A stretch of 64,000 nt of DNA from Diphasiastrum complanatum (lineage: Eukaryota; Streptophyta; Lycopodiopsida; Lycopodiales; Lycopodiaceae): assembly GCA_029204225.1 (NCBI GenBank), contig CM055113.1:19677798-19741797 (forward strand), in the 5' to 3' direction. The first letter of the stretch is position 1. Every line of letters starts with the position of its first letter. Position numbers and translations under genes: made by a program. Below, piece after piece: positions 12,726-24,540 of this stretch. Under the pieces are notes generated by a model, which saw only the letters and a list, made by a program, of their open reading frames with translations, had not been told where the DNA came from and did not search any database.

Positions 12726-13095
12726 TAACTTTTAGTCTTGTCTTTCGCAAATTATTCGCGACTAATTATCAGTTGAGCACAGTCTAGCTCTTCACAAATC
12801 ATTTGCGACAGATAATTTGTCTTGCAATTCGCGACAAATTATTCATCTAGCGCTTCATCCATTAAACGTTTGGCTATATAATCTAGAATGACTGCGATTT
12901 CTATCACTAAAGTTCTGTTCATTTTGATAGGTGTAGTCATGCTTAGGGAGAGAGTCAAATAATTCATTCCGCTATGCACAAACATTTTCTGTTCAAGTTC
13001 GCTTCTCATTCGTTTCTTGTTCGAGTTTGTTTCTCATTCGTGTTCGTCATTTTTTCTTTCTCCCCCTCTCTCCCGACAAAAGAAATGGTTCTAGT
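12726..13095. other. Foreign insert splitting the integrase; holds a TATA-like site
   Basis: About 370 bp with no copia similarity separate two integrase pieces of the same strand. The insert has repeated short blocks around TTCGCGAC / ATTTGCGAC (12750-12840), a TATATAA motif near 12877, and repeated CTCATTCGT phrases near 13007-13045. It may be a partial LTR of another family. Terminal repeats were not seen. Confidence 0.45.
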
Positions 13096-13104
13096 AGAGA
13101 AGAA

Positions 13105-13213
13105 TCTAGCCTTTAGGCTTTAGCACACTCACAAAGAGATATATTTTTTCTCTCGGCCACTCCATTTTGTTGAGGGGTATAAGGACAAGATAACTCCCTC
13201 TTAATGCCATTGG
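13105..13213 (-). pseudogene. Copia integrase core fragment
   Basis: The minus strand reads IKRELSCPYTPQQNGVAERKN and then CECAKA, the region around the catalytic Glu of copia integrase. It is cut off on the left by the 12726-13095 insert and on the right by noncoding leader-like sequence. Confidence 0.85.
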
Positions 13214-13928
13214 AGCACCATTAGGGACTCCATCCTAACCTTCCAAAAGGAATAATTTGTAAAATTTAGTCTTTCACTAGCTTCTAGAAGGAAAGCACCA
13301 ATTGTCCCATCTTACTAGTGAATTCTACAAGCAAAAAATTGGTTTGATTGATTCTAGAAACTCACAAAAGGTCTCTCTAGTGATTCTCTCAAATTTGGTT
13401 TCTATCCCAACAAATGGACTTCTAACCATGATTCTAGCACTTTCTCACGAAGATGAAATGAAGATTAGGTGAGATCCAATCAACCTACAATCAAATCAAG
13501 ACAATTTTGACTATTTTTGGATACTATAATTGCTAAATCTCACTCAGACTTCTTGATGGTTTTTCAAGACCTGTAAAACACTTTTAGAGGACTTGTTTTT
13601 AGCCTAGATTAATTAGATCTCATGATACTAAGTCAAATCTAATCAGTGGCAATCAATCTTGGTAGCTTTTCCTAGGATTAGCACCAAATAACCTCGTCAA
13701 GAATTGATAGAATCCATTTTTATGGATCTAAGGAATATTGAGTATTAAATGTAGGTTCAGAGATGCCCACATTTGTGGATAGTATGGATTTTGATGCTCA
13801 CAATGTTTAGAACAAAATCCCCTCCTCAAAGTTTAGATTCAAACTCACCCTCTCAATTCTAGTTTCTAGCAACAAAACTTGCTAAAAATGGATTTGCCTT
13901 TTGATCAAACACTAACCCCTTATACTTG
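13214..13928 (-). other. Leader-like noncoding region of a minus-strand copia
   Basis: No coding sequence is seen. It sits between an integrase fragment and a primer-binding site, so it is probably a 5' leader joined to pol by a deletion that removed gag, protease and most of integrase. Confidence 0.45.
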
Positions 13929-13941
13929 GATCTAATACCAT
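13929..13941 (-). other. Primer-binding site
   Basis: The complement reads TGGTATTAGATCC, a one- or two-base variant of the Met-tRNA primer site TGGTATCAGAGCC seen elsewhere in the window, immediately next to an LTR edge (TGTTAAATTT at 13942). Confidence 0.65.
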
Positions 13942-14503
13942 GTTAAATTTCAGTACTTAATAGCAATTTTGCACTTAACAATCAAGAACAATCATAAAGG
14001 TTTGATAAAAGATGGAAATCCAAGTTCACATGTGTGAAACATAGCCTCCTGCAAACAAAGAATGGAAGTTAAAACACTTTGATTGTATTTGGATCATAAA
14101 AACTCAATACAAATGTGGAGTAGCTCGAGATTGCAATAAGCTTTAAAAAATATTCTAAGTGTTTACTATGGAGAGCTCACTACATAGAAAAGCCTCTTGC
14201 TTTGTAAAGTTAGGTAAATTTTTAGCATGTAATAAGGAAGTTAACTTGGCTTTCTTGCCTTAATTTTCCAACCTAGCCTCATTCCTAGAGTCATGCCAAG
14301 TAGGTGGCTAGTTGGTCAATCTCCACCACAAATCTAGGATTTAGGTCCTTAAAGTAGGAATCACTACCAAATTGACTTGGCCTACTCTTTAGACTTGATC
14401 TAACCTACACTAGGGTAGGTTTCTCACGTGGCTCCATGGACTCACACATGTGGGACCCACTTATCTCATAATCTACATTATTTGACATAGGCAATTTTTC
14501 ACA
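13942..14503 (-). repeat. Probable 5' LTR of a minus-strand copia
   Basis: Begins with TG right after the primer site; the right edge is placed at the complement of TGTGAAAAATTGCC by inference. It contains TTCACATGTGTGAA near 14030 and a paired palindrome region near 14430. A stretch near 14105 resembles the start of the family A LTR copy 1. Confidence 0.5.
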
Positions 14504-15964
14504 AGTTGACTATCCATGATCAACATGGAGAGGTAATTATTGCAAAAGAAGATATTGCATGATCAAAATCCATTTTTTGTGTATACCAATCTTCCAAACT
14601 CGAGATCTAGACATTGTTTTGTGTTGTTTTGCACATTGTTTCATACAAAATGATTGTATTTGAGTAAATAGTGTTTTCTTTGAGCATTCCTTACGTGCCA
14701 AAGAAAGGTAGAACCAAAATTTGTCTACACTCCATTTTATATTGAGAGGTTGATCTAGTTTGCAAAACATTGGTAAGAATTTTGAGATCTATCTCAATTT
14801 TTTGTTGCAAGATCTTGCATAGGATTTGAGAGTACATCCTTTATGATTCCTATAGTGAGAGAGAAGCAACATATTTTTTGTTCTGTCATACTATACCAAC
14901 AAAGATAATACAGATTTTGTAGTAAATAATGTTGAACCCCAAGAGGATAGTGCTTGAAAGTTAAGTATTTGTTACAACTATGACTTATTTCGAATGAAGT
15001 GGATTCGAGCGTTATTCTGGTTGTCAACAGACATTCAAAAGTAACCAGTATTACTTGTGTTGGGGGTGTGTAGTGTTAATAATTTCAAAACAACAATCTT
15101 GTCTCTATCCATTCGAATGAAATGTGTTCTACAGGTTAGATGTTATCAGAGTAGTACAACAGTACTACACTCCGGCTGATTAAGTTGTCGTCAGATATTT
15201 GAGAGATGTTCGATGTATTCGTGTTTGAATAGACAATTAGTAAATTGTACTTGCGAACTGTTCGGTTCTAGACAGAAGTCCTCAACAACTTAAGTCCAAG
15301 TTTATGGCTAAAGAGCATGAATAGTTTTAGAGTATGTTAGAAACTTATGTCTGATACAAACAAGAATACAGATCAATGACTCACTTCCTCGGACATGGAC
15401 TGTCATCTTAGATGTATACATACAATTCTATCAAAGATTGTGAAAGATTGTACCAAATGTAGACATTATTCGAGTGTCGAATACAAAGTGTTCACGACAG
15501 ACGAATTAGATAATTTTAAGACAGTTCTTTAGAACATATTTACGGACATACAGCAAACAATTGTAATGCACTAAATCGATGATTCATGTAATGTAGTAGA
15601 GATTTCTAGTAGATTCAATATCACTCACACTCAATAGTGCGGAGAATCCTCTAAGTATTTAGGGTGGTCAGCAACTCCCGAACAACTAGGAACGGTCTTG
15701 AGTTGCTGCGTCAGATCATCGATTTTCAACAAGGCTTGTAAATATTCCTCATGTGAGTCTGGCCTACTGCATGTCTGGCTGGTCTCAATAGAGAGCTCCT
15801 TCAGCTCTGCCAACTCTCCCTCGACTAGTGCCTTCTCATTTTCGAGCGGCTACAGAAATTCTGCTCGAAAATTGTCCAACATTTGGCCTTGGAGCTGGAT
15901 CAGCTTCAAAATGTTAACGTGAAAAATGCAAAAATAAGCTTGGTAGAGGCCAAAAATCTTGTAT
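14504..15964. other. No gene recognised apart from a small coding remnant
   Basis: Nothing convincing is seen outside the fragment at 15634-15912. Local base composition is ordinary and there are no long repeats within the window. Confidence 0.3.
15634..15912 (-). pseudogene. Coiled-coil-like coding remnant, unrecognised
   Basis: The minus strand reads a glutamate- and leucine-rich frame (ENEKALVEGELAELKELS, then LLKIDDLTQQLKTVP) broken by one stop near 15850. The heptad-like pattern suggests a coiled coil. It could be part of a retrotransposon Gag. No family is assigned. Confidence 0.3.
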
Positions 15965-16741
15965 ATAGATAAAAACACATGTGTGGAGCCTGTTCTCACT
16001 TGTGAAACTAGTGTACTTGTCATGTACCATAATCATATAGGATGTACATATGAATTAATTCAAGTTCTAGTGGCTAAAAAGGCCAAAAACTAGTTTTCTA
16101 GACAGATGCCACATGGCATCAATCTATTGATTGCATGAGCCACATCCTTTGGATAGGTGTCATATCACATGTGTAAAGGACAGCTCACATGTGTGGAATA
16201 AGTTAAAGTAGGAAAATTTTGACTTCTAGAAGATTTTCAAGTAGATCTCCATATAGAAGGAAAATGGACCAAAAGTGCTCAAAATAAAAGGTTTTGTCCA
16301 AGTGTCAGTTTTGCATGATGAATCATCATATGACAAAGCACCTTCACACATGTGGGATCAGAGGGATGATCAGTACCACGATCTCCCACTTATTGTATAT
16401 ATAGAGCCACATTTGGCCATAATCAATGTGAGACACCAATCTTGGTTTTGGAAGCAATTTTGAGTGATTCTCTCCATTTGTCTACGTTTGTTTTGAATGT
16501 TTTGAGGTGCTATCAATGTGTACTTGATTTTTAAGTTGGAGTCCGTAATCAGACAGTGTTTCACATGTGTGAAACCATAAAGTACACTTACCTTCAATTA
16601 ATGATTGTTCTTGTTAGGATCTTGTGTCTAGAATTGATCTAGATTGATCTTAATCTGAAGTAGATTGAGTAATCTGGCCACCAATCCCTCTTGAGGATCA
16701 GATTAGGATCCACTCTTGGTCCTTTTTGTACTTTTTCCACA
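15965..16741 (+). repeat. 5' LTR of a plus-strand copia (start uncertain)
   Basis: Ends with CA directly before the primer-binding site at 16742. A TATATATAGAGCC core promoter motif lies at 16397-16409. Palindromic CACATGTG elements lie near 15975, 16165, 16340 and 16557. It does not match the LTR at 20748, so the two are not a pair of the same insertion, unless the element is a recombinant. Confidence 0.6.
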
Positions 16742-16754
16742 TGGTATCAGAGCC
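16742..16754 (+). other. Primer-binding site TGGTATCAGAGCC
   Basis: Exact match to the Met-tRNA-type primer site used by plant copia elements, placed immediately after the LTR end. Confidence 0.85.
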
Positions 16755-18343
16755 TAGTACAAGAGGTTTTGTTGAAATTGATAGGGTTAATCCAAATCAA
16801 AGCCAAAATTAGCAATTTTTTGGAAACTAGTCAAATTTTGTGTGGTGAGTTGGATTTGATAGCTATCCTCAAAAATTTTTGGTCCAGATCTTGTTGTGGG
16901 CTGTAGGAATCCTTTTCACACGTGTGAGGCCGTACAGCTTCAATTTTGACTGAGAAATTTTAAAAATTTGTAGAATTTGACTCACATACTCAATTTAAGT
17001 GATTTTTGGCACAAAATCAAGCATTTTCTATAAAGAATCTAATCCCTTGATTAGTTCTTGGATTAGATCAGCCAAGAAATTAAATTTGAAGCTTTAATAA
17101 GGTGCATTAATTGATTATCTCTGATTTTTTGAGTGCATGTTAAAGTTGAGAGAGATTTTGCTAAAAATCATAGATTAAGGAGTGATATGCAAGGTGAGAG
17201 GTTGAAATCCATTGTACCATCACTCTAGATTTGTTCAAGAGTGATAGGATCAAGTTTATAAGCATCAATTTGCTAGAAAACATCTTTGGATCTGTCCTCC
17301 AAGTGAAACCTTTGAGAGTTTCTAGTGCATATAGAACATCTATGCAAATCTTTTGAAGAATTTGACATAGATTGGCTTAAATTGAGAGTTCTAGAAAAGA
17401 GATTGAGATCCAAGTCACATTGTTCAACCCTACTCAATTTGTTTGAGTGATTGTAAGGTTTGAAAAGAGTCATTAAGGTGTCTATGACAAATGTGTAGAG
17501 AGAGATCCAATTTTCTAAAAGTTCCTTCCTTTGTAGAGGGCAAGATCTAGAAGCTCATTTTGTGTTGTTATTGGTGAAGAGATTGTCTTCTCCTAAGTGA
17601 TCAAATCTTTCTAAGTGGCATTAGCTCTTTGAAGCACAATATCTTAGTGAGAAAAATCACAACTTTTGATTTTGAAATCCATTCCAAGTCTTAAAAGGTA
17701 GAGTAATTGGTGGACTCCAATAGGAGTGATTGAATTGACATAGAATGTATGAAACTCAAATTAGTTCTATTCAACTTTCTTTGTGAGAGTGTGAGGGTAA
17801 ATGTGTGATCCCATTGAATGTCTAGAATGAGGAGTCCATATTTGAGTATACATGCATGGTTGAGATCTTTGTGAATCTCTAGTTGTGTAAATTTTTTAAG
17901 CTTTGTGAAAAATTGATGGTATAGTTTGTTGTCAAATCAAATCAAATTCATTCTAAATCTCAAGAGTGAGATTATTTGGGTCAAGAGTGAGTCCAAAAGA
18001 AGTGATTAGGTTTGATTTTCATGTGTTTGAAACAAAACCCATCTTTTGTTCAAGAATCTCAAGTGTTGAGAGAACTAGTCAAGTGAAAAGGAAATTTAGG
18101 TGTCAAATCTTTTCATATCCATTTCAACTTTCAAAAAAAATAGTCATTGGTATTTGATGAGGCCAATAGGAGATTGGATCTGATTTCTTTTGTGATTTGA
18201 TTCAAAGATTGTGTGCTTTTGTCTTAGTGATCAAAGCAAAGTTTCCAAGTGACTAGTCACTAGTGTGAAGATTGATTCTTAGGTTTGTGAGCTAGATCTT
18301 TTGTAGATCAATCTAGATTATTGAAGATGTTCAATCTAGTCTC
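16755..18343 (+). other. Long 5' leader with a perfect palindrome
   Basis: No coding sequence is evident between the primer site and the first Gag-like segment. The sequence TTCACACGTGTGAGGCCG at 16915 carries the CACACGTGTG palindrome followed by GGCCGTAC, a combination also found near 21390-21421 and in the LTR at 28749-28770. Confidence 0.5.
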
Positions 18344-20115
18344 TTGAAAGTCACAAATTACATTTGTAGAATCATATCACAAGTTTTTATTCACATGGCA
18401 TTTATAGGTGGCATCCTATTGAAGGAAAGAAAGGATCCTAAGTGCAACCTTTGTGGCAAGGGAGGATATATTTTCTCAAGATGCTACAAAAAAAAGACCA
18501 ATCAAAGCAAGGGGGCCGAGGTGAAGGATGGAGCTTCAAGTTCAAAATGCAAATACAAGAAGGACAAGTCCAAGGAAAGGTGTTTCCTTTGTGGAAAGGT
18601 GAATGAGGCTTGGAGTCTCACAAGGACTTGCAAGATTTGTCTTCAAGAGTCCATCACAACACATGTTGAGTCTTTTGAAATTTTTCATTTGGAAGTGCAT
18701 TGTTTGGTTCAAGATGCAAAGATAGATGTCACTTTCATGAAAGTAACTTGGATTTATTTTATGTCCTTGGAAAGTATTTTGATTGGAACTTTAGATAAGT
18801 TCAAACTTATTGTTATGATCCAAGAGAAATCAATCAAGAATAAGGAGCATCAATCACAAAATGAAAATAGTTTCATTTATGCTCTCATGTCAACTTATGA
18901 AGATCTATTTTGCTTTGAAGGGATTTTTGTATCTCAAAGGTGGCTTAAGGCAATGCTAGTTGAGTGTGATGCCTTAAAAGATAGCAAAATATGTTTTCCT
19001 TGTAAGCTTACATTAGTTATGAAGTCAAGGAAATGGAAATACCTTCATAATGTAGGATCTTTTGGTTTCAATAAGATCGTGAATGATGTGTTCATTCATA
19101 AAGATGAAAATTGTAAGTTTTCAATCTTAAAGGCTAGTTGTAAAAATCTTATGAGAATAAGTGAAGCATCCAAAGTGGACACTTATATCCATAAGCAAGT
19201 AGTTAGCCTTATTGAGATGGAAATACCTTTGATTTCAATATTGGAAAAGTCATGCCAAATTGTGGTGATTTTTGGACTTATGTTTCTAGCATAAGTAATT
19301 TTGATAATCATAGGAAGTGCATATTGAATGGTCATGATTGTTGTAATTATTATGAGACATGGAGGTCTTGGATTTCCATCAAGAAGGAGCACCATGAAGA
19401 GGATCTTAAAGAATCATCTCAAGGTTCAAGTGTGGCAAGGATTGAGGAGGAGAGTCCTTCTCAAGGTTCAAGTGTGCCAAGGATTGAGGAGGAGAGACCT
19501 TCTCAAGTTGTGATTCCAAAAAGAAACTCAAGAAATATGGTTGATTCCATGTGGCTCACATTTCAAGGGAAAGAGGGGCATATCTCATGTGGTATACATC
19601 TCATACTTACTTCTCTTATGTCATTTGATAAATCAATTTGCTATAGTGAGATCATTTCATCTCAAAATTGGAGTAAAGCCATACTAGTTGAGTATGAAGT
19701 CTCACTTGAGAACATAGATGATGTTCTTAAAAGGTTGAAATTGATTTTAAATCAATTAGAAAGAAAATGGTTATCTCATCAAATGTATGCTCTTGAGTCA
19801 TGTAAGAGCAAAAGTGATTTGTTCACTCATAGTTTGAAAATTTGTATTGAGGCAAATTGTAAACTCTTTATGAGAGTAAGTGAATCATCTTCTAAAGACA
19901 CTTATCTCCATAATGAAGTATTTAGCCTCATTGGATCTGAGATTATCATGGTAAACAAGCATGAAGATATGATGCAAACACTTTGTTATTATAGCATGCA
20001 TAGTCTTGCCAATTTGGATAAGTCTAATTCTCTAGATCATGGTAACATGATGTTAGATCTTTGTGATCCTAATAAGTCAAGAAAAAATCTTTATTTTCTC
20101 AGATTTGAGTTATAG
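18344..20115 (+). pseudogene. RT-less copia derivative with two unusual overlapping ORFs
   Basis: Two open frames, 18344-19294 (316 codons) and 19252-20115 (287 codons), overlap by 43 bp. The first begins with a degenerate Gag zinc knuckle (CNLCGKGGYIFSRC, where the usual His is replaced) and lysine-rich sequence. Both contain a piece like the linker before copia RT (SQRWLKAMLVECDAL and SQNWSKAILVEYE). The second also has the serine-rich linker with tandem SQGSSV…RIEEE repeats. What follows is not copia RT: each ORF carries a related segment with LMR(I/V)SE…DTY(I/L)H, near 19150-19230 and 19870-19950. I do not recognise this segment. The real start and whether it is translated are unknown. 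RNase H follows from 20116. Confidence 0.55.
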
Positions 20116-20740
20116 TATAAGCAAGTTAAGTCAATATATGCAAGGTCCCTTGATGCATCATTGGAAAAGTGCCAAGAGAGTGCTTAGATATGTCTCTTCT
20201 ACTAGATTTTTTGGCATTCCCTATCAAGGATCTAACTTGTACTTGAGAGCATTTTCAAATTCAGATTTTGCAAGAGATAAGATGGATAGAAGATCCATAA
20301 GTGCATTTTCACTTTTCTTTGTGGAGGAGTGATATCTTGGCTTTCCAAAAAGCAAGATACAATTTCTCTTTCCTCTTGTGAAGCCGAGTACTAGGCATTG
20401 ACTTCAACAACCAAAGAACTCCTATGGCTAAGAAGACTTTTGGTGGAGCTTCAAGTGCTAAAGGCCGAGGAGGTCCCTTGCATCTATTGTGACAATCAAG
20501 CTTCTCAACAAATCGCTACCAATCCGATCTTCCATGCTAGAACAAAGCATATTGAGATAGCTCATCACTGTTGTGATGGAGAAGGTGCAATCCAAGGAGG
20601 TTCAACTTCATCATGTGCCTTCATCCGAGTGCATAGCTGATATCTTAACCAAACCTTTGGCTAAATATTCATTTTTCAAGTTAAGAAATGCTCTTGGAGT
20701 TGTAGATATGTGTACATTAGACTTGCCAAGTTGGAAGTGA
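20116..20740 (+). pseudogene. Copia RNase H remnant
   Basis: The frame reads LSQYMQGPLMHHWKSAKRVL, then DFARDKMDRRS, SSCEAEY, NPIFHARTKHIEIAHH and ADILTKPLAK, the complete RNase H order of copia elements. There is a frameshift near 20331, a stop inside SSCEAEY-ALT (near 20392) and another frameshift near 20570. It ends beside a purine tract, consistent with the 3' end of a plus-strand element. Confidence 0.9.
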
Positions 20741-20747
20741 GGAGGAG
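20733..20747 (+). other. Polypurine tract
   Basis: Purine-rich GGAAGTGAGGAGGAG directly precedes the LTR start TGTTAAAA at 20748, the expected plus-strand priming site. Confidence 0.8.
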
Positions 20748-21366
20748 TGTTAAAATATCACTTCCAACTTGTTGTATCTTGTAGATCTCAAGTTATTTGA
20801 GCTTGATAGGATCTCACACATGTGGAGTCTATTCCCACGTGTGAAAGAATGTAAATCAGTCATTCTTATTAAGTTAGATTTGTTTTAGCTTGATCTACAC
20901 TAGTGTGAAATTGACCTTTGAGTAGAATCTTGAAAATGGTCAAATTGGTCAAACTTTTTGTAAATAGATTGGACTTCCATGTGAATGAGTTATTACTCAC
21001 ACATGTCAAGATACCATTCACACGTGTGGATAAGATTCTAGAAGACAAGATAGGAAGATTCCATAAGATCCTATTTTATAGGAAATATTTCTATAAATGT
21101 GGAAGACTAGTTTTTTGTTTTCTAGCCAAAGAGAATAGTCAACTTTGGGAAATGAGCACATATGGCTCCCATTGGTGGATCTGGATGACTAGGCACTCTT
21201 CACATGTGTGAAGGCCTGCTGGTCAGTACACAGCTCGTGGATGTACTTGATCTATAAAGAGATCAACCAAATCAATAACAAGTTGATGTGACATTGGCAG
21301 ATTCTAGTTTTGTTGAGATTTCCACATTTGTCTTGAGTTTTGATGAATGAAATGCAGTTGTAAGTT
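20748..21366 (+). repeat. 3' LTR, family A copy 3
   Basis: Starts TGTTAAAATATCAC after the purine tract and matches the reverse complement of 8226-8768 and of 1-566. The right boundary is uncertain; similarity to copy 1 runs to about 21366 and the LTR may continue, since the conserved GGCCGTAC and CACACGTGTG motifs follow at 21391 and 21412. It has CACACGTGTG at 21019 and variants near 20815 and 21200. Confidence 0.75.
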
Positions 21367-21744
21367 AATGTACTTTACTCTCTGTAAACAGGCCGTACAG
21401 GTACTATCCTCCACACGTGTGAGGCCACCCATCCATGTGTTTGATCATTTGATCCATTGCTCTTGCTTGAATCATAGTGTAAAACATCTAGATCAAGATC
21501 TAACATATAGAATTTGATAGATCTATGGATTAAGCAATCAATAACTCTTAATGATTGATAGTACAATCAATATTTGTCCTTTTTCTCTGAAAATTGACAC
21601 GAAAGATTTATCGTAACAGTTTCGGCATTGTTGCACAGCCCTAGTGCTGTTTCTATCTTTATTCTTGTCGCTCGCTCCCCTGTAGTAATTTTTGGAGAGC
21701 AACATTATCCTCGTTGTCAGCACTTTCTCGAAAAGATTTTAGTA

Positions 21745-21920
21745 AGATGCTAGAAAAGTTTTCAAAATATCTCAGAAATAAAAATATACTAGAAAAATTC
21801 TCAAAAAATTGGAGAAAGAAACTAGAGAAAAAATGCTAGAAAGTGCTAGAAAATTCACGAAAAATTCTAGAAAAGATGCTAGAAAGTTCGCGAAAAATTC
21901 CAGAAAGATTCAAGAAAATA
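21745..21920. repeat. Degenerate short repeats (GCTAGAAA / CGAAAAATTC)
   Basis: The phrases GCTAGAAAAGTT, ACTAGAAAAATTCTC, GCTAGAAAATTCACG, GATGCTAGAAAGTTCGCG and similar follow one another. The unit is imperfect, roughly 20-35 bp. It sits just beyond the C-terminal end of the gypsy integrase remnant, where an element's 3' noncoding region or LTR would lie. Confidence 0.6.
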
Positions 21921-21924
21921 AAAT

Positions 21925-23300
21925 CGGTCAAAGATAATATTTCTTGAGCCTGGACCCATTAATTCAAGTCGGTGATAGTTCGCCTTCAAATGATTGGAGT
22001 TGAACAGAACCATTCTCGAACACCTCGATAACTTTATAAGGTCCGAGCCATTTGATATGAAGTTTTCCAGAGAACTTTTGATGTCAACTATCATAGATCA
22101 GCGCAAAGTCATCAGCTTTAAGATCACTTTTCCTCATACGACTATCATACTTTTTCTTTCGTTGTTCCTGGATTTGCTCCGTTAGTTTTTGTGAATTTGA
22201 ACGAGCTTCAGATAGTTCTTCAATAGTCGTCAACCTTTAGTTAATACATTCTACATCTATTCGTTGAGCTTGTATACAAAATGTTGGAACCTCAAATTCA
22301 ATAGGTAAGATAGGATGCATACCATAAGTGAGAAAATATGGTATTTGCTTCGCCATAATCTTCTCTGTGTTTCGATAAGCCTAGAGAACTGAAGGTAATT
22401 CTTGATCTCAATCAGTCGCATGTGCAATAGTAATCTTATTCAAGATCTTGCAAAGTATTCCATTTGCTCTCTCAGTCAACCCATTTGCTTTTGGATTATA
22501 AGGGGTTGTCTTTCTATGTTTAACCAAGAAATGCGTTGTCAACAGTCGTATTGTGTCATTTAAAAAATGTGTACCACGGTCACTAACTAATTCAAGTGGA
22601 CAACCATATCTTGTAATTATAGATTTGAATAAGAACGCTGCGACAATTTTTGCATCGTTTCGGCTCGTCATTTCTGCTTCTACGTTCTTCGTGGCATAAT
22701 TTGTCGCAAGCAAAATATAACGACACTTGGTGTGTCGAGTCACAGGCTTGATTGGACCGACAAAGTCAATCCCCCACTTCTCAAATGATGCAAGAGGTAG
22801 GATTAGCGTCAACAGCCAGTTCATTGCTTTTGTTGGCCTTCCAGATCTCTAGCATGGATCACATGATCATATATAATTCGATACATCTTTGAACATAGTT
22901 GGCCACCAGTACTTGGCAGTCAATATTTTGCTAACAATGTTTTTTAAAGCATAGTGTCTGCCAGCATCCTCTGAATGTAAGGCTTGTACAACCTTTTTAA
23001 TATCTTCGGTTTCGAGACATCTTCTTAGTTGATGATCAACACCAAGCTTGTACATGACATTATTAATAATAGTATAAGGTGCTATCTTATATTGAAAAAC
23101 TGTCTTTTTCTCCAAATCATATCCATCCGGATATATCTGATCCTTAAGATAGGTAATGATATCAGAATATAACGAATTTGTAGATGAAATTTTGAATAAA
23201 TTTTTGTCTGAAAAATCATCATAACTGGTTTTTCAACTTTTCCCGTGCTGAGTCGCGATAGATAATCAACATTCGTGTGATATTTTCCTTGGCGAAGTTC
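21925..23300 (-). pseudogene. Ty3/gypsy pol remnant: RNase H end and integrase
   Basis: Right to left: RNase H end (HTNVDYLSRLS near 23250), integrase zinc region (22867-23115, ending YWWPTMFKDV), catalytic core (22408-22824) with the acidic triad in GIDFVGP, SDRGTHF and GLTERANG, and a C-terminal segment near 21940-22080 (KLHIKWLGPYKVIEVF). The domain order and the WLGPY motif are those of Ty3/gypsy, not copia. Frame breaks lie between 22866 and 22824 and near 22400. No LTR was identified. Confidence 0.88.
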
Positions 23301-23863
23301 TACTGATTAAAGGCTATAAATGATAACACAAGTATGGATAACCTAGGCACCCTTAATGTACATGGATTTGTACAAGGGAATGTAGCAAAATTAGGGTGTC
23401 TACAAGGCAAAGAAGAGCATATGTATGTTCTAGCTTGCTGCAATCATGAAAGTATCTTGCACAACCTTTCTGAGAGGATGCACAGAGGTTCTGGGCACTT
23501 GGTGAGTTTTTCCATAAAGGTAGTTGACCATCTTGAGTAGAATGTTTTGCTTATGAATGTTTCACTTATAAATGCTCTTCTTATGAAGGAAAAGAAGAGT
23601 TGTATTGTTGTATTTGCCTGAGAGTGGGTAGGGTAGGCAAACATGTGTGCCATCCAATTGTTTTTTTGGCCTTCACCCTTTGCCCCGCTTATGCCCACAC
23701 AGGATTACAAGACAGATCTTCTCTGAGTCTCATTAAGGGTAGCACATGTTTCAGCCCTGAACAAATTCATACTTGACACTCTCTGAACTATCCTCACAGA
23801 CAAAACATGCATCCAAACCAGAAACCCCAAACATAGTTATGGGATTCTAGAACCATCGAGCCA
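23301..23863. other. No gene recognised
   Basis: Short open frames only. This is the left flank into which the 23869-35454 element inserted. Confidence 0.3.
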
Positions 23864-23868
23864 GAAAT

Positions 23869-24522
23869 TGTAGATTTCACACATGTGGAGTGTCCACAAC
23901 ATGTACTTGTGATCTCCTAAGGTGTGTAGATGCACCAAGATCAAGACTAGATTGAGATTCAAGATCTATCTTTGATTCTATGGCAAAAACACACTACTAC
24001 ATGCATTCAATCACTTCCAACTCTCACTCACACGTGTGGGAAGTATTTAGAAATTATTCTAAGTAAAAACAAGCTGCTCTTCTCGGGTAGAGAGAGAAAA
24101 TCATCATGAGCTCTCGGGTAGAGAGAGAAAGCTAGAAATCCAATAACACTCAAAATCCACACAATCTCCAAATCAATTAGATCCAAAACTATTGGACCAT
24201 TGATCCATGCACCTCTTAATTCTATTTGGACTATTTTCAAGCAAACCTCAAATTCCTATTATAGCTCACATGGTTCCACCTCTAAATCCTATTGGACCTC
24301 TTCGAATTCATCAAACAAAAGCATTACACTTTTCTACACTCTAATTGGCACGAGTTTAGCCTCTTACTCTATTTTGGTTCAATAGTGGCATTACAAGTGG
24401 AAATGCATAATTTGCCATCTATGCCAAATTTGTTCCTATCAACATCCTACACCTAGATGCTTGATATAAAAAAACATAAGACCCCTATCTCTAACATAGA
24501 TAATCTTTTTCAATTCTTCACA
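23869..24522 (-). repeat. 3' LTR of the outer copia
   Basis: TG…CA ended, 654 bp, beside the purine tract. Contains CACACGTGTG at 24029 and two repeats of TCTCGGGTAGAGAGAG near 24080-24130 that are also in the partner LTR. Confidence 0.9.
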
Positions 24523-24540
24523 CTCCTCCTAAAAAATTAT

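Noticed and set aside
15965-21366. LTRs at 15965-16741 and 20748-21366 as a matching pair of one element
   Set aside because: They share only short palindromic motifs and do not align along their length.
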